Assembly: GCF_900100765.1 (NCBI RefSeq) | Contig: NZ_FNFO01000008.1 | Coordinates: 62,001 to 126,000, forward strand | From: Catalinimonas alkaloidigena | GTDB taxonomy: Bacteria; Bacteroidota; Bacteroidia; Cytophagales; Flexibacteraceae | Direction: 5' to 3' | Length of the DNA stretch: 64,000 bases | Part shown: positions 17,301 to 25,286 of the stretch, one piece after another | Position numbering within the stretch: the stretch's first letter is position 1 | Layout: every line of letters starts with the position of its first letter | Position numbers and translations under genes: made by a program | The notes under the pieces: generated by a model | Databases searched by the model: none | Told to the model about the DNA's origin: nothing | The model's input: only the letters and a program-made list of their open reading frames with translations

Positions 17301-19743
17301 CGTCGTTGTACCAGTCGAAGTCGCCGATGCCGTAAAAAATATCCTGGGTCGGGATGCGGGCCTGCATTGCCCGATTCACGGGGCGGCCTGTCTCGTCGAA
17401 CACCGTCGCAAACACCCGCCCGGACAGCATGCCGGCATATTCGTAACTCGTCGGAACCGTGAAGCTTTCCTCGGCTTTGCCTTCCTGACTGGTTTCGCCC
17501 TGCCGCAGGTCATTCTCGAACTGAAGCTGGTTACCGCCTTCTAATTCAAATGAATAGTTGTCCCAGCCCTTCGGGCGGAAAGGGACGCGACGGATCGAAA
17601 ACTCAACTTCGTACTTCCGTCCGGCGGCAGGAGGCCCGAACAGGTTGGTCGCGGTTAGGTCGGCGGTGACGGTTTCGCCCGGCCCGGCCGTCTCTTTTGC
17701 CAGTTGCAGATTCACTTTGATCCGGTCGGGCATAAATTCTTCAACGCTGATCGGATAGGTGGTTAGCAGCACATCGTTCGAGGTATAGGCTTCCACCTCG
17801 TAGGTGCCGGTCACAGCGGCGGCGGGCAACTCGAACTGCGTGGCGAAGGCCCCCTGATCGTCGAGGGTGCCGCGTTGCGTCAGAAACTCGCGTCCGTTCG
17901 GCAGAAGCACTTTCAGTTTCACCGGCACTTTCCCGATCTGCTGCCAGTCTTCGGTGCGCACCAGCGTATTCAGCCGTACCGTTTCGCCGGGACGGTAGAG
18001 GTTCCGGTCGCCGTAGACGTAAGCGAGGTAGTGGGAAGGATTGCTGCGGAGGCCTTCCACTGCATAGCGCGAGGTTTCCACGCCCGTCTGGTCGAAATGC
18101 AGGTAGGTAAAATCGCTCTGGTGGCGGGCCGTGACCATCTGCGGGGCGAAGCCCGCCGCCTGGTGTTGCAGGTTGGTGAACCGGGCAATGCCCTGGGCGT
18201 TGGTCGTAGCTTTGGCCATCACCTGGTTGTTGCGGCTGATCAGTTCCATCTCGACGCCGGTCAGCGGATCGGCTCCCATGATCGAGTTGGCAAACACCCA
18301 GACTTCGTTGTCGGTCTGCCGGGCGATCAGGCCCACGTCCGAAATGGCGACGACCTGCTGGTCGCCCAACCAGCGGTTGTCGGGATCGTTGATTTTGATA
18401 ATATAAATGCCTTTGTGGGCGCTCAGGTCGTTGCGCAGCGTGCCGCCCAGCCGCAGGTCCAGCAACGACAATCCTCCTTCTTTCGGCAGCGAGCTGACCG
18501 CGATTTCAGTATCGACCAGGCGATTGCCGAGGTGCTCGTAGTTGTTGTAGGGCGAATAATAGTCGTCGTAATACGCCTCGTTGCCCCCCCGGCTGCGGAG
18601 CGAGTAACCGTAGTTGCGGAAAAATTCGCTGAGGTTGTTTTCGAAGATCTTGTAGACCTGCACCTGCACGTTGGGCACGCCCTGGATGCGAACGCCGATC
18701 TGCTGGTGCGTCTGACTCGACAGGTAGAGGTTTTTGGCTGAGGCAAACGAAATGGCCGGTTCCGGCTCCCCAAACACTACCGACTGTGAAAACGGACGCC
18801 CCAGCGTTCCTCCGAAAATGCCCGTCAGTCCTTCGGCGATGGTGAGTTCGTAGCTCTGCTCCGGCTTGAAATCGCCGCGGATCGTAAACCCGGACTGCCC
18901 CGGCTGCACGTCGATGTCGACCGCCGGATCGAACTGGATGAGGGCCCGCAGGTTCTCACTTTCGATGGCCTGGTTGGTCTGCACGCGCAGGTACGACGTT
19001 TCGCCGTCGTATTCGGTATCGACCCGCACGATCGAAAACTGGTCACGCGGCGGAATCTCGGTTTTGAACTGGATCGGATTGCGCAGCGGTTGCGTACAGG
19101 CGGCGCACTGCAACCCCGCCCCCATGGCCAATTGCGTCGGCACCGGATCTTTGCCGTTGGTTCCGGGCACTACGCTGATCCCGACCGTCTCGGAAGGCAC
19201 CGAACTGCGTACCTCAAACGACTGCGGCTTGCCGTCGACCTGCACCTTCAACTGGTTGGCGACGTCGGTCGGGTTCATTTCGTAGTTGAACTTCAACTGC
19301 ATCCGCACCGCAATCTTTCCGTTGGCCTCTTTGGTCCAGTACATGCCCACGTTTTGCAGGTCGAGGTACGGCGTGTGGAAGCGGATGGCCGCGTTGTCCA
19401 CCTTTGCCTTCTCGGCACTCAGGTTCCGCAGGGCCTCCGTCAACTTCGCCTCGTAGTCGGTCGAGGGCGCAAATCCTCCGTCGGGCGAAAACGTCAGCTC
19501 CGTCGGCGAGAGCCACCGAAATTGCCCTTTCACCTTCGGACTAAAAGCGACGTATTCGGTCGAGTCCCAGAGGTTCAGAAGCGAGTCGGGGGCGAGTGCC
19601 CGGTTGAAGACGAACGTCAGATTCTGGCGCTGGTCCACAACGTCTTCAAAGTTTCGGCTTTCGAGGGAAATCTGGTCACGGCCGCAGGCTTGCAGGAGGA
19701 GAAGCAGCACGCTCACCCAGAGGGAACGGTGGAGAGGTTTCAT
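14308..19743 (-). CDS. Bacterial alpha-2-macroglobulin, thioester type, lipoprotein
   Basis: An 1811-residue lipoprotein (signal ending LLLLLQAC). The N-terminal third has MG-type beta domains (for example AFSPKVKGQFRWLSPTELTF). The middle holds the MG/bait-like segment and the A2M homology (KLVSFWSGVLTTDGKGEAKF, LPRFLSPNDEIEVPV). The thioester motif GCAEQ is intact at residues 1351-1355, within YPYGCAEQTISV, followed by the alpha-helical thioester domain. Such proteins trap attacking proteases by covalent capture at the cell surface or periplasm. Many bacteria encode a PbpC penicillin-binding protein beside it; here none is within the window. The gene is the largest in the window and stands alone. 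Confidence 0.95.
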   Translation of the reverse strand: MKPLHRSLWVSVLLLLLQACGRDQISLESRNFEDVVDQRQNLTFVFNRALAPDSLLNLWDSTEYVAFSPKVKGQFRWLSPTELTFSPDGGFAPSTDYEAKLTEALRNLSAEKAKVDNAAIRFHTPYLDLQNVGMYWTKEANGKIAVRMQLKFNYEMNPTDVANQLKVQVDGKPQSFEVRSSVPSETVGISVVPGTNGKDPVPTQLAMGAGLQCAACTQPLRNPIQFKTEIPPRDQFSIVRVDTEYDGETSYLRVQTNQAIESENLRALIQFDPAVDIDVQPGQSGFTIRGDFKPEQSYELTIAEGLTGIFGGTLGRPFSQSVVFGEPEPAISFASAKNLYLSSQTHQQIGVRIQGVPNVQVQVYKIFENNLSEFFRNYGYSLRSRGGNEAYYDDYYSPYNNYEHLGNRLVDTEIAVSSLPKEGGLSLLDLRLGGTLRNDLSAHKGIYIIKINDPDNRWLGDQQVVAISDVGLIARQTDNEVWVFANSIMGADPLTGVEMELISRNNQVMAKATTNAQGIARFTNLQHQAAGFAPQMVTARHQSDFTYLHFDQTGVETSRYAVEGLRSNPSHYLAYVYGDRNLYRPGETVRLNTLVRTEDWQQIGKVPVKLKVLLPNGREFLTQRGTLDDQGAFATQFELPAAAVTGTYEVEAYTSNDVLLTTYPISVEEFMPDRIKVNLQLAKETAGPGETVTADLTATNLFGPPAAGRKYEVEFSIRRVPFRPKGWDNYSFELEGGNQLQFENDLRQGETSQEGKAEESFTVPTSYEYAGMLSGRVFATVFDETGRPVNRAMQARIPTQDIFYGIGDFDWYNDVRRPVRMPLVAVNPDGKALDADAVVQVIKYEWQTVVEKRGGSRYSYVSQKKERVLEEKRFRVTGNNAAYTFTPVESGEYEIRVLHPSQPKNQRRYVAREFYAYGMGYTANSSFEVDRDGQIIIEASQETYRSGDQAELIFKTPFAGKLLVTVERGEVYEHHYLTTDKRSARLTLPITDRFLPNIYITATLFRPLDPAGAQTQVPLTVAHGFLPLKVEKPTSRIPLEIKIPEKSRSKTTQEILVKANAGSGVKMTVAVVDEGILQVKGYQTPDPHGYFYQKRALEVKGFDAYARLFPDLMPSTSSFGGDGYDLDRRVNPLPNRRTKLVSFWSGVLTTDGKGEAKFNIEIPQFSGDLRVMAVAYHDDAFGAADAHMKVADPLVLSTALPRFLSPNDEIEVPVTLTNTTNQTASVKATLAATGASSVTGETSQSVSIPANSERQARFRLKAAQALGTTTVKLSANGMGEAFTEEIELPVRPAVTLTKQSEAGQIQAGGTQNVNFPGQWMEGTAQQRLLVSRSPIVEFTDNLNELLQYPYGCAEQTISVAFAQLYFRDLSKTLQNPRMIRDNPDYHVQTAIRKLYTLQTYNGALVYWPGSSENWWVTAYGAHFLREAQKAGFDVSDRVLERIYGYLSAKVKEKEQVTYRYYDAGGVIRDKTIVPKEAAYSLYVLALAGQPDIATMNHYKAQTAQLAIDSRYLLAAAYQLAGDVGSYRTILPKDFSGERSVSVTGGSFYSYLRDQAVALNALLEVDPNHPQVAPLARQLSTQLKEARYVNTQENAFSLLALGKLARENQKGNPTAEIRAGSQKLAELKGNEVLVTKGLEGKNVSIQTGGSGSVYYFAEQEGIPASGTVTEEDEVLKVRRTYYDRKGNPITNNTVQQNDLIVVKLSLNTLDGSRVDNVVIADLLPAGFEIENPRLSEEASLPWIKGAATPDYFDIRDDRLNLFTAATGSVQNYYYMVRAVSPGTFRVGPVSADAMYKGEYHSYHGAGTVQVTE

Positions 19744-19954
19744 AGCGGGAAGGCAGTTCAGAGCAAGAACGAACTCGCGTCTAGTTTAGCGCAAGATGCC
19801 ACCTTCCCCCCTCTCAAAAAAATGTCTTTTACCACCAATTCCTACATCTTACCTGATGCGGCAAGTCGCTTGTGCTCATGGCGTTATGCAACGGCTTCGT
19901 CATCAGCATCGTCCTCGTCTAGTTTCGTAAAGACCCGATCAAAGTCCCTTTCCT

Positions 19955-19977
19955 GGCTTCAGCTATAAGCTGAAGCC
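19955..19977. repeat. Inverted repeat, 10-bp arms
   Basis: GGCTTCAGCT and AGCTGAAGCC are perfect complements around a 3-nt loop. First of three adjacent hairpins. Confidence 0.85.
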
Positions 19978-19981
19978 GTCT

Positions 19982-20046
19982 GACACAGGGAAGCTTGCAG
20001 CTTCCTGCACATTTGTTGGTCAGGAAGCTGCAAGCTTCCCTGTGTC
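19982..20046. repeat. Inverted repeat, perfect 26-bp arms
   Basis: Arms at 19982-20007 and 20021-20046 are exact reverse complements across a 13-nt loop. Each arm contains GGGAAGCTTGCAGCTTCC, itself partly self-complementary. No T-run follows, so it is not a classical terminator; it resembles REP-like dispersed palindromes. Confidence 0.9.
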
Positions 20047-20050
20047 CGTA

Positions 20051-20073
20051 AGTTTCAGGCTAAGCCTGAAACT
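20051..20073. repeat. Inverted repeat, 11-bp arms
   Basis: AGTTTCAGGCT and AGCCTGAAACT pair perfectly with a 1-nt loop. Third hairpin of the cluster. Confidence 0.85.
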
Positions 20074-20190
20074 AGGGGCAAACGACTTTACTACCATTCT
20101 CCCACTCGCCCTCCGCCCATTGTTCCGCCTCAATCCAGATTTCTTTAATGCCAGTCATGCCTATAAATTGTGTATAAAGCGGCAAGAGGA

Positions 20191-20706
20191 CTACGGGCCA
20201 GATTTACGTACTTCTTGTTTTGACCGACCTTCATCATAAGAAGGCCACCATTCTTTTCGCCCATCGCTTTGCAGCCATTCGAAGTATTTCTCCTGGAAAG
20301 ATGAGGTTCCAGCCTCCTTGATCACATTCAAGTAGTACTCTATAAAATTTGGATTCTCATCACAAAAGGAGAGCAGGCAGTTTTGGACTCCAGTCAATTG
20401 TGAGTACGGCATCATTTCCAGACGATCCGCAGCAATGATAGCCAGTTCTCCTATTGACAAAACACGACCCAGACAGTCTGATTTCACCTCGGTGAGGGTA
20501 GAATCTGTAAACCGGCGCGCAAATGCAGGCAACAGTTTTTCTTTAGAGATTGTGATTTCTTCACCCTGTAATGCATCGTTCAGTCGTTTAGAATTGTCCG
20601 CTTGGGCCAGCCGATTCAGCAATGCAACGACTTGGGTATCCTCTTGCGCGAACACCACAGGTAGCTTCAAAAAAGCGATGATAAAAAGCAGAAGAAAAGT
20701 TCTCAC
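20191..20706 (-). CDS. Small secreted protein, unknown function
   Basis: A 171-residue protein with a clear signal peptide (MRTFLLLFIIAFLKLPVVFAQE), read from a GTG at 20706; another in-frame GTG lies two codons upstream and no ATG is available. The mature part is acidic and helical, with three Cys (CLGRVL, NCLLSFCDE). I recognise no family. AT-rich relative to the neighbours. It follows the small zinc-ribbon gene on the same strand. Confidence 0.55.
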   Translation of the reverse strand: MRTFLLLFIIAFLKLPVVFAQEDTQVVALLNRLAQADNSKRLNDALQGEEITISKEKLLPAFARRFTDSTLTEVKSDCLGRVLSIGELAIIAADRLEMMPYSQLTGVQNCLLSFCDENPNFIEYYLNVIKEAGTSSFQEKYFEWLQSDGRKEWWPSYDEGRSKQEVRKSGP

Positions 20707-20748
20707 GATCACAATTAACGTTTTTGCATAAAAAATCGCTCTTCTGTT

Positions 20749-20808
20749 TCAATGCCAATCATACTTGCAAAATCGACACTGCTTCGCAAAGGGCGTCCGC
20801 GCGAGCTT
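20749..20808 (-). pseudogene. In-frame continuation of the small zinc-ribbon gene beyond a TGA
   Basis: Directly after the TGA at 20809-20811 the same frame reads KLARTPFAKQCRFCKYDWH and then stops. Together with the preceding LCPNC this restores a CxxC...CxxC zinc ribbon. Families I know with CPxCGKLARTPxAKQC have Gly at the TGA position; GGA to TGA is a single base change. I infer a nonsense mutation rather than a separate gene. Confidence 0.65.
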
Positions 20809-21105
20809 TCAGCAGTTGGGGCAAAGATTGTACTGGATTTCCGAGGCATGTTCCCGGGCAATTCGCTCAGCAGTTCGTTGGCGAAAAACTTCGATGCCGT
20901 CTTCTAGCAAACTAAGAATCGCCGGATCTTCGGTCAACCATCCTCTCCTTAAGAGCATAGTTCGCATGGTTTCAGAAATTTTCTCAGGCTCATTTTCCGC
21001 ACCGTTTTTATAGCAGGAAGTCCAGTGCAGCGATGCCTTGGCTTCCTCTTTTGTCATGAAGCGGCTGAAGTATCCCATAATGTAATCGACTTTGTCAGAA
21101 TCCAT
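20809..21105 (-). CDS. Small protein truncated in its C-terminal zinc ribbon
   Basis: A 98-residue soluble, acidic protein of unknown function, starting MDSDKVDYIMGYFSRFMTKEEAKASLHW. It ends in NLCPNC at a TGA. The frame stays open for 19 further codons and carries the second half of a zinc-binding CxxC pair, so the annotated end is probably not the ancestral one. It lies 12 nt downstream of the M1 aminopeptidase gene on the same strand. AT-rich for this region. Confidence 0.6.
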   Translation of the reverse strand: MDSDKVDYIMGYFSRFMTKEEAKASLHWTSCYKNGAENEPEKISETMRTMLLRRGWLTEDPAILSLLEDGIEVFRQRTAERIAREHASEIQYNLCPNC

Positions 21106-21117
21106 TTTGTAAAAGTA

Positions 21118-22764
21118 TTACTTCCCCTCCACTAGCGTCCATTTGGCCAGGAGGCGGGTGCGGGGATCGAGTTCCACGCGGTCGGGGCGGGTTTCCATAG
21201 GAAACGTGAACGTGGCTTTTTGCCCTTCCCATTGGATTTCCTGCACGGTGGGGACGGTTGCGCCGTTCTGGTAAAAACCGACTTCGAGAGGCATGTGGTA
21301 GACCGGTCCTTTTTTCTTCGGCGGCGTCAGGGTCACCCAGACCTGCTTCTTCGCGGCGTCGTACGCCCAGCTTCCTTCCAGAAATAGGTTGCCCCGCTGG
21401 TAGAGCCATTGCTGAAAGAAGGGCTCCAGCGACTGTCCCGAGGCCTGTTCCATTGCGTGCCGGAAATCGGCGGTCGAGGCGTTGCGGTTCACGTACGTCT
21501 GGTAATACTGCCGGATGCCTGCCTGAAATGCGGCATCACCCAGCTTCAGCCGTAGCATGTGGAGGAACCACGCGCCTTTCTGGTAGATGAGGCGGGAGAG
21601 GATCTGGCTCATGTCGTCGAGGTTATCGTGCACGATGCGGTACTCCGGTTCTTTTTCGTCCAGTTCAAACACCTGGTCGCGCGACTCTTTCAGGCCTTCG
21701 ATCAGGTCGTCGTGGCCGTTCGCGTATTCCCGGAACAGCAACGTAAAATAGGTCGCAAACCCTTCGCTGAGCCAGACATCGTCCCAGTCGGCTTCCGTCA
21801 CCGCGTTGCCGAACCACTGGTGCGCCATTTCGTGGACCATCACGTTATGCAGGCGGTCGCTGCTCCTCCCCTTGATCAAGTCAGGATTGTAAAAAATAGA
21901 AGTCGTCGATTCCATCGCCCCGCCGGTAATGCTGTTTGCCTGCACGTGCGCCAGTTTCTCGTACACAAACGGTCCTACGTAGTCGGAGAAAAACGACAAG
22001 GTCTGGTAGGTCGGGGTCGATAGGTTTTCGAAGCCTTCGTCCCGGTCCTGTGGAAAAACCCAGCTTTGCAGCTCTTTCCCGTCGAACGTACCGACCCGCT
22101 GCACGGCAAAGGGCGCGACGCCAAGCGCGTTGAGCCAGGTTGCCATCGGCACCGATTGTTGCCAGTGCGTTCGCTTCAGGCCGTCGGGCAGGTTGGTTTC
22201 TTCCAATTGCAGCCCGTTCGACACCACCTGGTAGTGGTCCGGCGCGGTGATGATGAACTCGCTGGTGGCTTTGTCGTACGGATGATCCACGCAGGGCAGC
22301 CACTGCCGCGCTTTGTTGGGCCAGTTGTCGGAGAAAAAGGTGCGGTCGCCGTAGCGGTTCGGGCCGATGATGAGCCCCGTCGCCGGGATGCCGTGGTACT
22401 GAATTTCCAGGTCGGCCCCTTCGCCAGCCGGCACGGACGCGGGCAGCGTAATCTGCAACACGTCTTTCCGATGCGCGTAATCGGCCGCTTTTCCGTCGAC
22501 CGTCACAGCCGTCACGGTCATGCCTTTACCGTCGTGAGGTTGAGTCAGGTCGAGCCGTACCTGGGTCACCCCGGCCTCCCGGAACCGCACCGAAATGGTG
22601 GCGACGCCGGTAATCTCGTCGTTGGCATCCGACAGCGTGAGGGCAAAGCGGTAGTGCTCCACATCCAGGGCCGACTGCCGCGGATAAGTATCGGCGGCGA
22701 GGGGTCCGACACACAGGCAGCACCACAGAAAGAGAACGTACGGACGTAGGAAAGAAGGGAACAT
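21118..22764 (-). CDS. M1-family zinc aminopeptidase, exported
   Basis: A 548-residue protein with a signal peptide ending near CVGPLAADT. The N-terminal saddle domain leads to the catalytic domain with GGAMES (the GxMEN-type substrate motif), HEMAH (H311, E312, H315) and the third zinc ligand in WLSEGFATYF (E334). It removes N-terminal residues from peptides in the periplasm. It lacks the long C-terminal superhelix of PepN, so it is a short M1 enzyme. Its small downstream gene starts 12 nt after it. Confidence 0.93.
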   Translation of the reverse strand: MFPSFLRPYVLFLWCCLCVGPLAADTYPRQSALDVEHYRFALTLSDANDEITGVATISVRFREAGVTQVRLDLTQPHDGKGMTVTAVTVDGKAADYAHRKDVLQITLPASVPAGEGADLEIQYHGIPATGLIIGPNRYGDRTFFSDNWPNKARQWLPCVDHPYDKATSEFIITAPDHYQVVSNGLQLEETNLPDGLKRTHWQQSVPMATWLNALGVAPFAVQRVGTFDGKELQSWVFPQDRDEGFENLSTPTYQTLSFFSDYVGPFVYEKLAHVQANSITGGAMESTTSIFYNPDLIKGRSSDRLHNVMVHEMAHQWFGNAVTEADWDDVWLSEGFATYFTLLFREYANGHDDLIEGLKESRDQVFELDEKEPEYRIVHDNLDDMSQILSRLIYQKGAWFLHMLRLKLGDAAFQAGIRQYYQTYVNRNASTADFRHAMEQASGQSLEPFFQQWLYQRGNLFLEGSWAYDAAKKQVWVTLTPPKKKGPVYHMPLEVGFYQNGATVPTVQEIQWEGQKATFTFPMETRPDRVELDPRTRLLAKWTLVEGK

Positions 22765-22812
22765 AGGCAGGCGATCTGAGCTAGCAATGCGTCGAATCGC
22801 AATATAATCCGC

Positions 22813-24087
22813 CTACGAATTTTGCAGGGCCTTTTCGGGCGGGGTGGCGCGCCAGCTCAGTTTTTTATGTCCTGCCACAGCGTAATAAAGAATGAACAGA
22901 TAACAGGGCACCAACAGCCAATACGCCTGTTGCGCGTTGAACACGTCGACCAGGTAGCCGTAGGCCAGCGGCAGCAACGCCCCGCCCGCGATGCCCATCA
23001 CGAGCAACGACGCGCCGATGCGGGTGAACTTGCCCAACCCGTGCAACGCCAGCGGCCAGTGGGCCGGCCACATCACCGCGTTGGCAAAGCCGAGCAACGC
23101 AATGCACAACACTGACGCAAAGCCGTCGAGCATCAGCGCGCCCGCCGTAAAGACCAGCCCCAACACCGCCGAAACGGTCAGCGCCTTTTCCTGCGAAATC
23201 CATTTCGGCATCAGCACGATGCTGAGGATATAGCCGATCACCATCGCGGCCAGCGTGTAAGAGGTAAAGACCTTCGCTTCGGTGAGTGGGAAGCCCTGCG
23301 ACAAGCCGTAGCTGATGATCGTATCGCCCGCCATCACTTCCACGCCGACGTACAGAAAAAGGGACACCAACCCGAGGATGAGGTTCGGGAATTGCCATAC
23401 GCTGGTCTTCGGTGTGCTGCCCGCCACGGCCTGATTATCGGCCTCTGGGTTGATTTCCGGCAAACCCGAGAAGCGCACAAACACGCCCAGCCCAAACAGA
23501 ATCGCGGCCATTACGCAGTACGGGACAATAACGCGCGCGGCCAGCGCATCCAGCTCGGCGGCGCGTTGCACGGCATCCATCGCGGCCAACCGGGCCTCCA
23601 GGTCTTCGTTGCCTTTCAGAACAATCGCTCCCAGAATCAGTGGCGAGAGGATGCCCGCCGTTTTGTTGAAAATGCCCATCAGACTAATGCGCCGGGCGGC
23701 CGACTCGCGCGGACCCATCACCGAGATGTACGGATTCGACGCCGTTTGCAGCACGGTCATCCCGCCGCCGATCACAAACAAGCCGAACAGAAACAAGGGA
23801 TAACTGCGCATTGAAGCAGCCGGCACGAATAGCAACGCGCCCCCGGCCATGATAAACAGCCCGACCATCATCGCGTTTCGGAAACCGGTGCGCCGGATGA
23901 TGCCCGACGACGGCAGGGCCATCACAATCGTCGCGATGTAGAACGCAAAGGCGACGAGGTACGACTGAAAGTTATCGAGTTCGCAGGCGATGCGCAGGTA
24001 TGGAATCAGGATGCCGTTCAGCCAGGTGACAAAGCCAAAGATGAAAAACAGCACCCCAATCAGGGCGATGGCGCGGGTTTGTTTCAT
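22813..24087 (-). CDS. FHS-type (FucP/GluP-like) sugar MFS permease
   Basis: A 424-residue inner-membrane protein of about 12 helices. The start at 24087 gives the clean family N-terminus MKQTRAIALIGVLFFIFGFVTWLNG; a longer open frame upstream adds a basic non-family leader. FIFGFVTWLNGILIPYL and SNPYISVMGP are typical of the fucose/glucose/galactose-proton symporter group. The lowest-GC neighbours are a dehydrogenase and RidA gene upstream on the same strand, 198 nt away, which may or may not be linked. Substrate is unknown, but a hexose or deoxyhexose is the family norm. Confidence 0.9.
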   Translation of the reverse strand: MKQTRAIALIGVLFFIFGFVTWLNGILIPYLRIACELDNFQSYLVAFAFYIATIVMALPSSGIIRRTGFRNAMMVGLFIMAGGALLFVPAASMRSYPLFLFGLFVIGGGMTVLQTASNPYISVMGPRESAARRISLMGIFNKTAGILSPLILGAIVLKGNEDLEARLAAMDAVQRAAELDALAARVIVPYCVMAAILFGLGVFVRFSGLPEINPEADNQAVAGSTPKTSVWQFPNLILGLVSLFLYVGVEVMAGDTIISYGLSQGFPLTEAKVFTSYTLAAMVIGYILSIVLMPKWISQEKALTVSAVLGLVFTAGALMLDGFASVLCIALLGFANAVMWPAHWPLALHGLGKFTRIGASLLVMGIAGGALLPLAYGYLVDVFNAQQAYWLLVPCYLFILYYAVAGHKKLSWRATPPEKALQNS

Positions 24088-24285
24088 ACAGAAAAGGCGA
24101 TGGGATTTCGGCACGAATGTAAGGAGCCGCAGGCGGATCGTGCGTATCTCCGCTTCAGGCAGAAAAACGCAGCGCGGGGCTTTATCGAGCCGGAAGGGGC
24201 TTTTCGACGAACAGAAGCCTTTGCCCAACAATTTCAATCGTTTGCGCAAAAAACGCGCGCCCTGCGTTTTGGCCGAGGCGCACGC

Positions 24286-25284
24286 CTAGTCGGTCCCGTC
24301 TGACGCGAGCTTGCGCTTCACCACGTCGGCCGGGTACTTCAGCGCCAGGCGACGGATTTCGTAAGCAAATTCCTCGAACGTTTCCTGCCACAGCCGCGCT
24401 TCTTCCGGCGTATAGTCGTGGAAGCCGTGCGCATTGGCGACGCCCCGCCCGCCCGCTTTCACAAGGTCGTCGATCAGGTGCGGCACTTCCGTCTGGTTGC
24501 TGAGCGTCGGCCAGAGGTCTTTCATCACGGTATGGTAGGCGGGCACACCGGTCAGGTCCATCCACCGAAACACGCCCACGAGCGTCATCCAGTAGCCCGC
24601 GTTGTTCCGGCAGGCGCGGTCCACGTCTTCCACCGTGGCGTAGCCATTCTCGACCAGGTAAAACGCTTCGCGGTACATGGCGTACATCAGCCGGTTACCG
24701 ATAAACCCACGGATGTCTTTCCGGACCAGCGTCGGCTCTTTTCCCCACCGATGCGACAGGTCGTACAGCCATTCGCCCCGCGCCAGGTCGCTTTGGTCGC
24801 CGCAGATGATTTCGAGAAAGCGCGTGGTGTGCGACGGCTCGGCCCAGTGCAACCCCAGAAAGCGGGCAGGATGCTGCGTTTCCCGCTGCAACAGGCTGAT
24901 CGGAATGGCCGACGTGTTGCTGGTAATCACCGCTTCGCGTGAAACGGCGGCTTCGATCTTGGCGTAAACCGCCCGTTTGATGTCGATCTGTTCCAGCGTG
25001 CATTCGATCACCAGTTGGCAGGGCGCAAGTTGCGCGTAATCGTCGGTGATGAGCAGGCGTTCCCGGTAGTGAGCGGGCCGTTGCGCGGTCAAGCCTTCTT
25101 GGTGCGACTTTTCCAGATGTTTGTGGACGCGCGGCCAGGCCGTATCGAGGTCGGGCGGAATGGGGGCTACGGCGACCACCGGATGCCCCGCCAGCAGCAG
25201 GCAGGTGGTGATGCTACAGCCCATCAGGCCCAGCCCCACGATCCCTACCGGAATCGCGGACGGATCGTGCGGTGCGCTGTTCAT
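24286..25284 (-). CDS. 3-hydroxyacyl-CoA dehydrogenase family protein
   Basis: A 332-residue NAD-dependent enzyme. The N-terminal Rossmann fold has IVGLGLMG (residues ~14-21) and the acidic residue after the second strand; SNTSAIPI, LGLHWAEPSH and the GFIGNRL segment match the 3HCDH family, with the C-terminal helical domain in place. The family includes hydroxybutyryl-CoA and L-gulonate dehydrogenases; lack of a CoA-enzyme neighbour leaves the substrate open. Its start lies 2 nt from the stop of the RidA gene, so the two form an operon. Confidence 0.85.
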   Translation of the reverse strand: MNSAPHDPSAIPVGIVGLGLMGCSITTCLLLAGHPVVAVAPIPPDLDTAWPRVHKHLEKSHQEGLTAQRPAHYRERLLITDDYAQLAPCQLVIECTLEQIDIKRAVYAKIEAAVSREAVITSNTSAIPISLLQRETQHPARFLGLHWAEPSHTTRFLEIICGDQSDLARGEWLYDLSHRWGKEPTLVRKDIRGFIGNRLMYAMYREAFYLVENGYATVEDVDRACRNNAGYWMTLVGVFRWMDLTGVPAYHTVMKDLWPTLSNQTEVPHLIDDLVKAGGRGVANAHGFHDYTPEEARLWQETFEEFAYEIRRLALKYPADVVKRKLASDGTD

Positions 25285-25286
25285 GG

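Larger units (their letters stand above)
19744..20190. other. Intergenic region with palindrome cluster
   Basis: About 450 nt with no credible gene. The central part (19955-20073) is three back-to-back hairpins, listed separately. The flanks show nothing recognisable. Confidence 0.6.

Noticed and set aside
16012-17544. Long open frame (510 aa) on the plus strand inside the alpha-2-macroglobulin gene
   Set aside because: It lies antisense to a clearly coding gene, has basic, low-complexity content and no family motif; a GC-rich gene often leaves such shadow frames.
20809-20811. TGA as a selenocysteine codon in the small zinc-ribbon gene
   Set aside because: No SECIS-like hairpin was seen directly after it, and related proteins have Gly there; a nonsense mutation is simpler.
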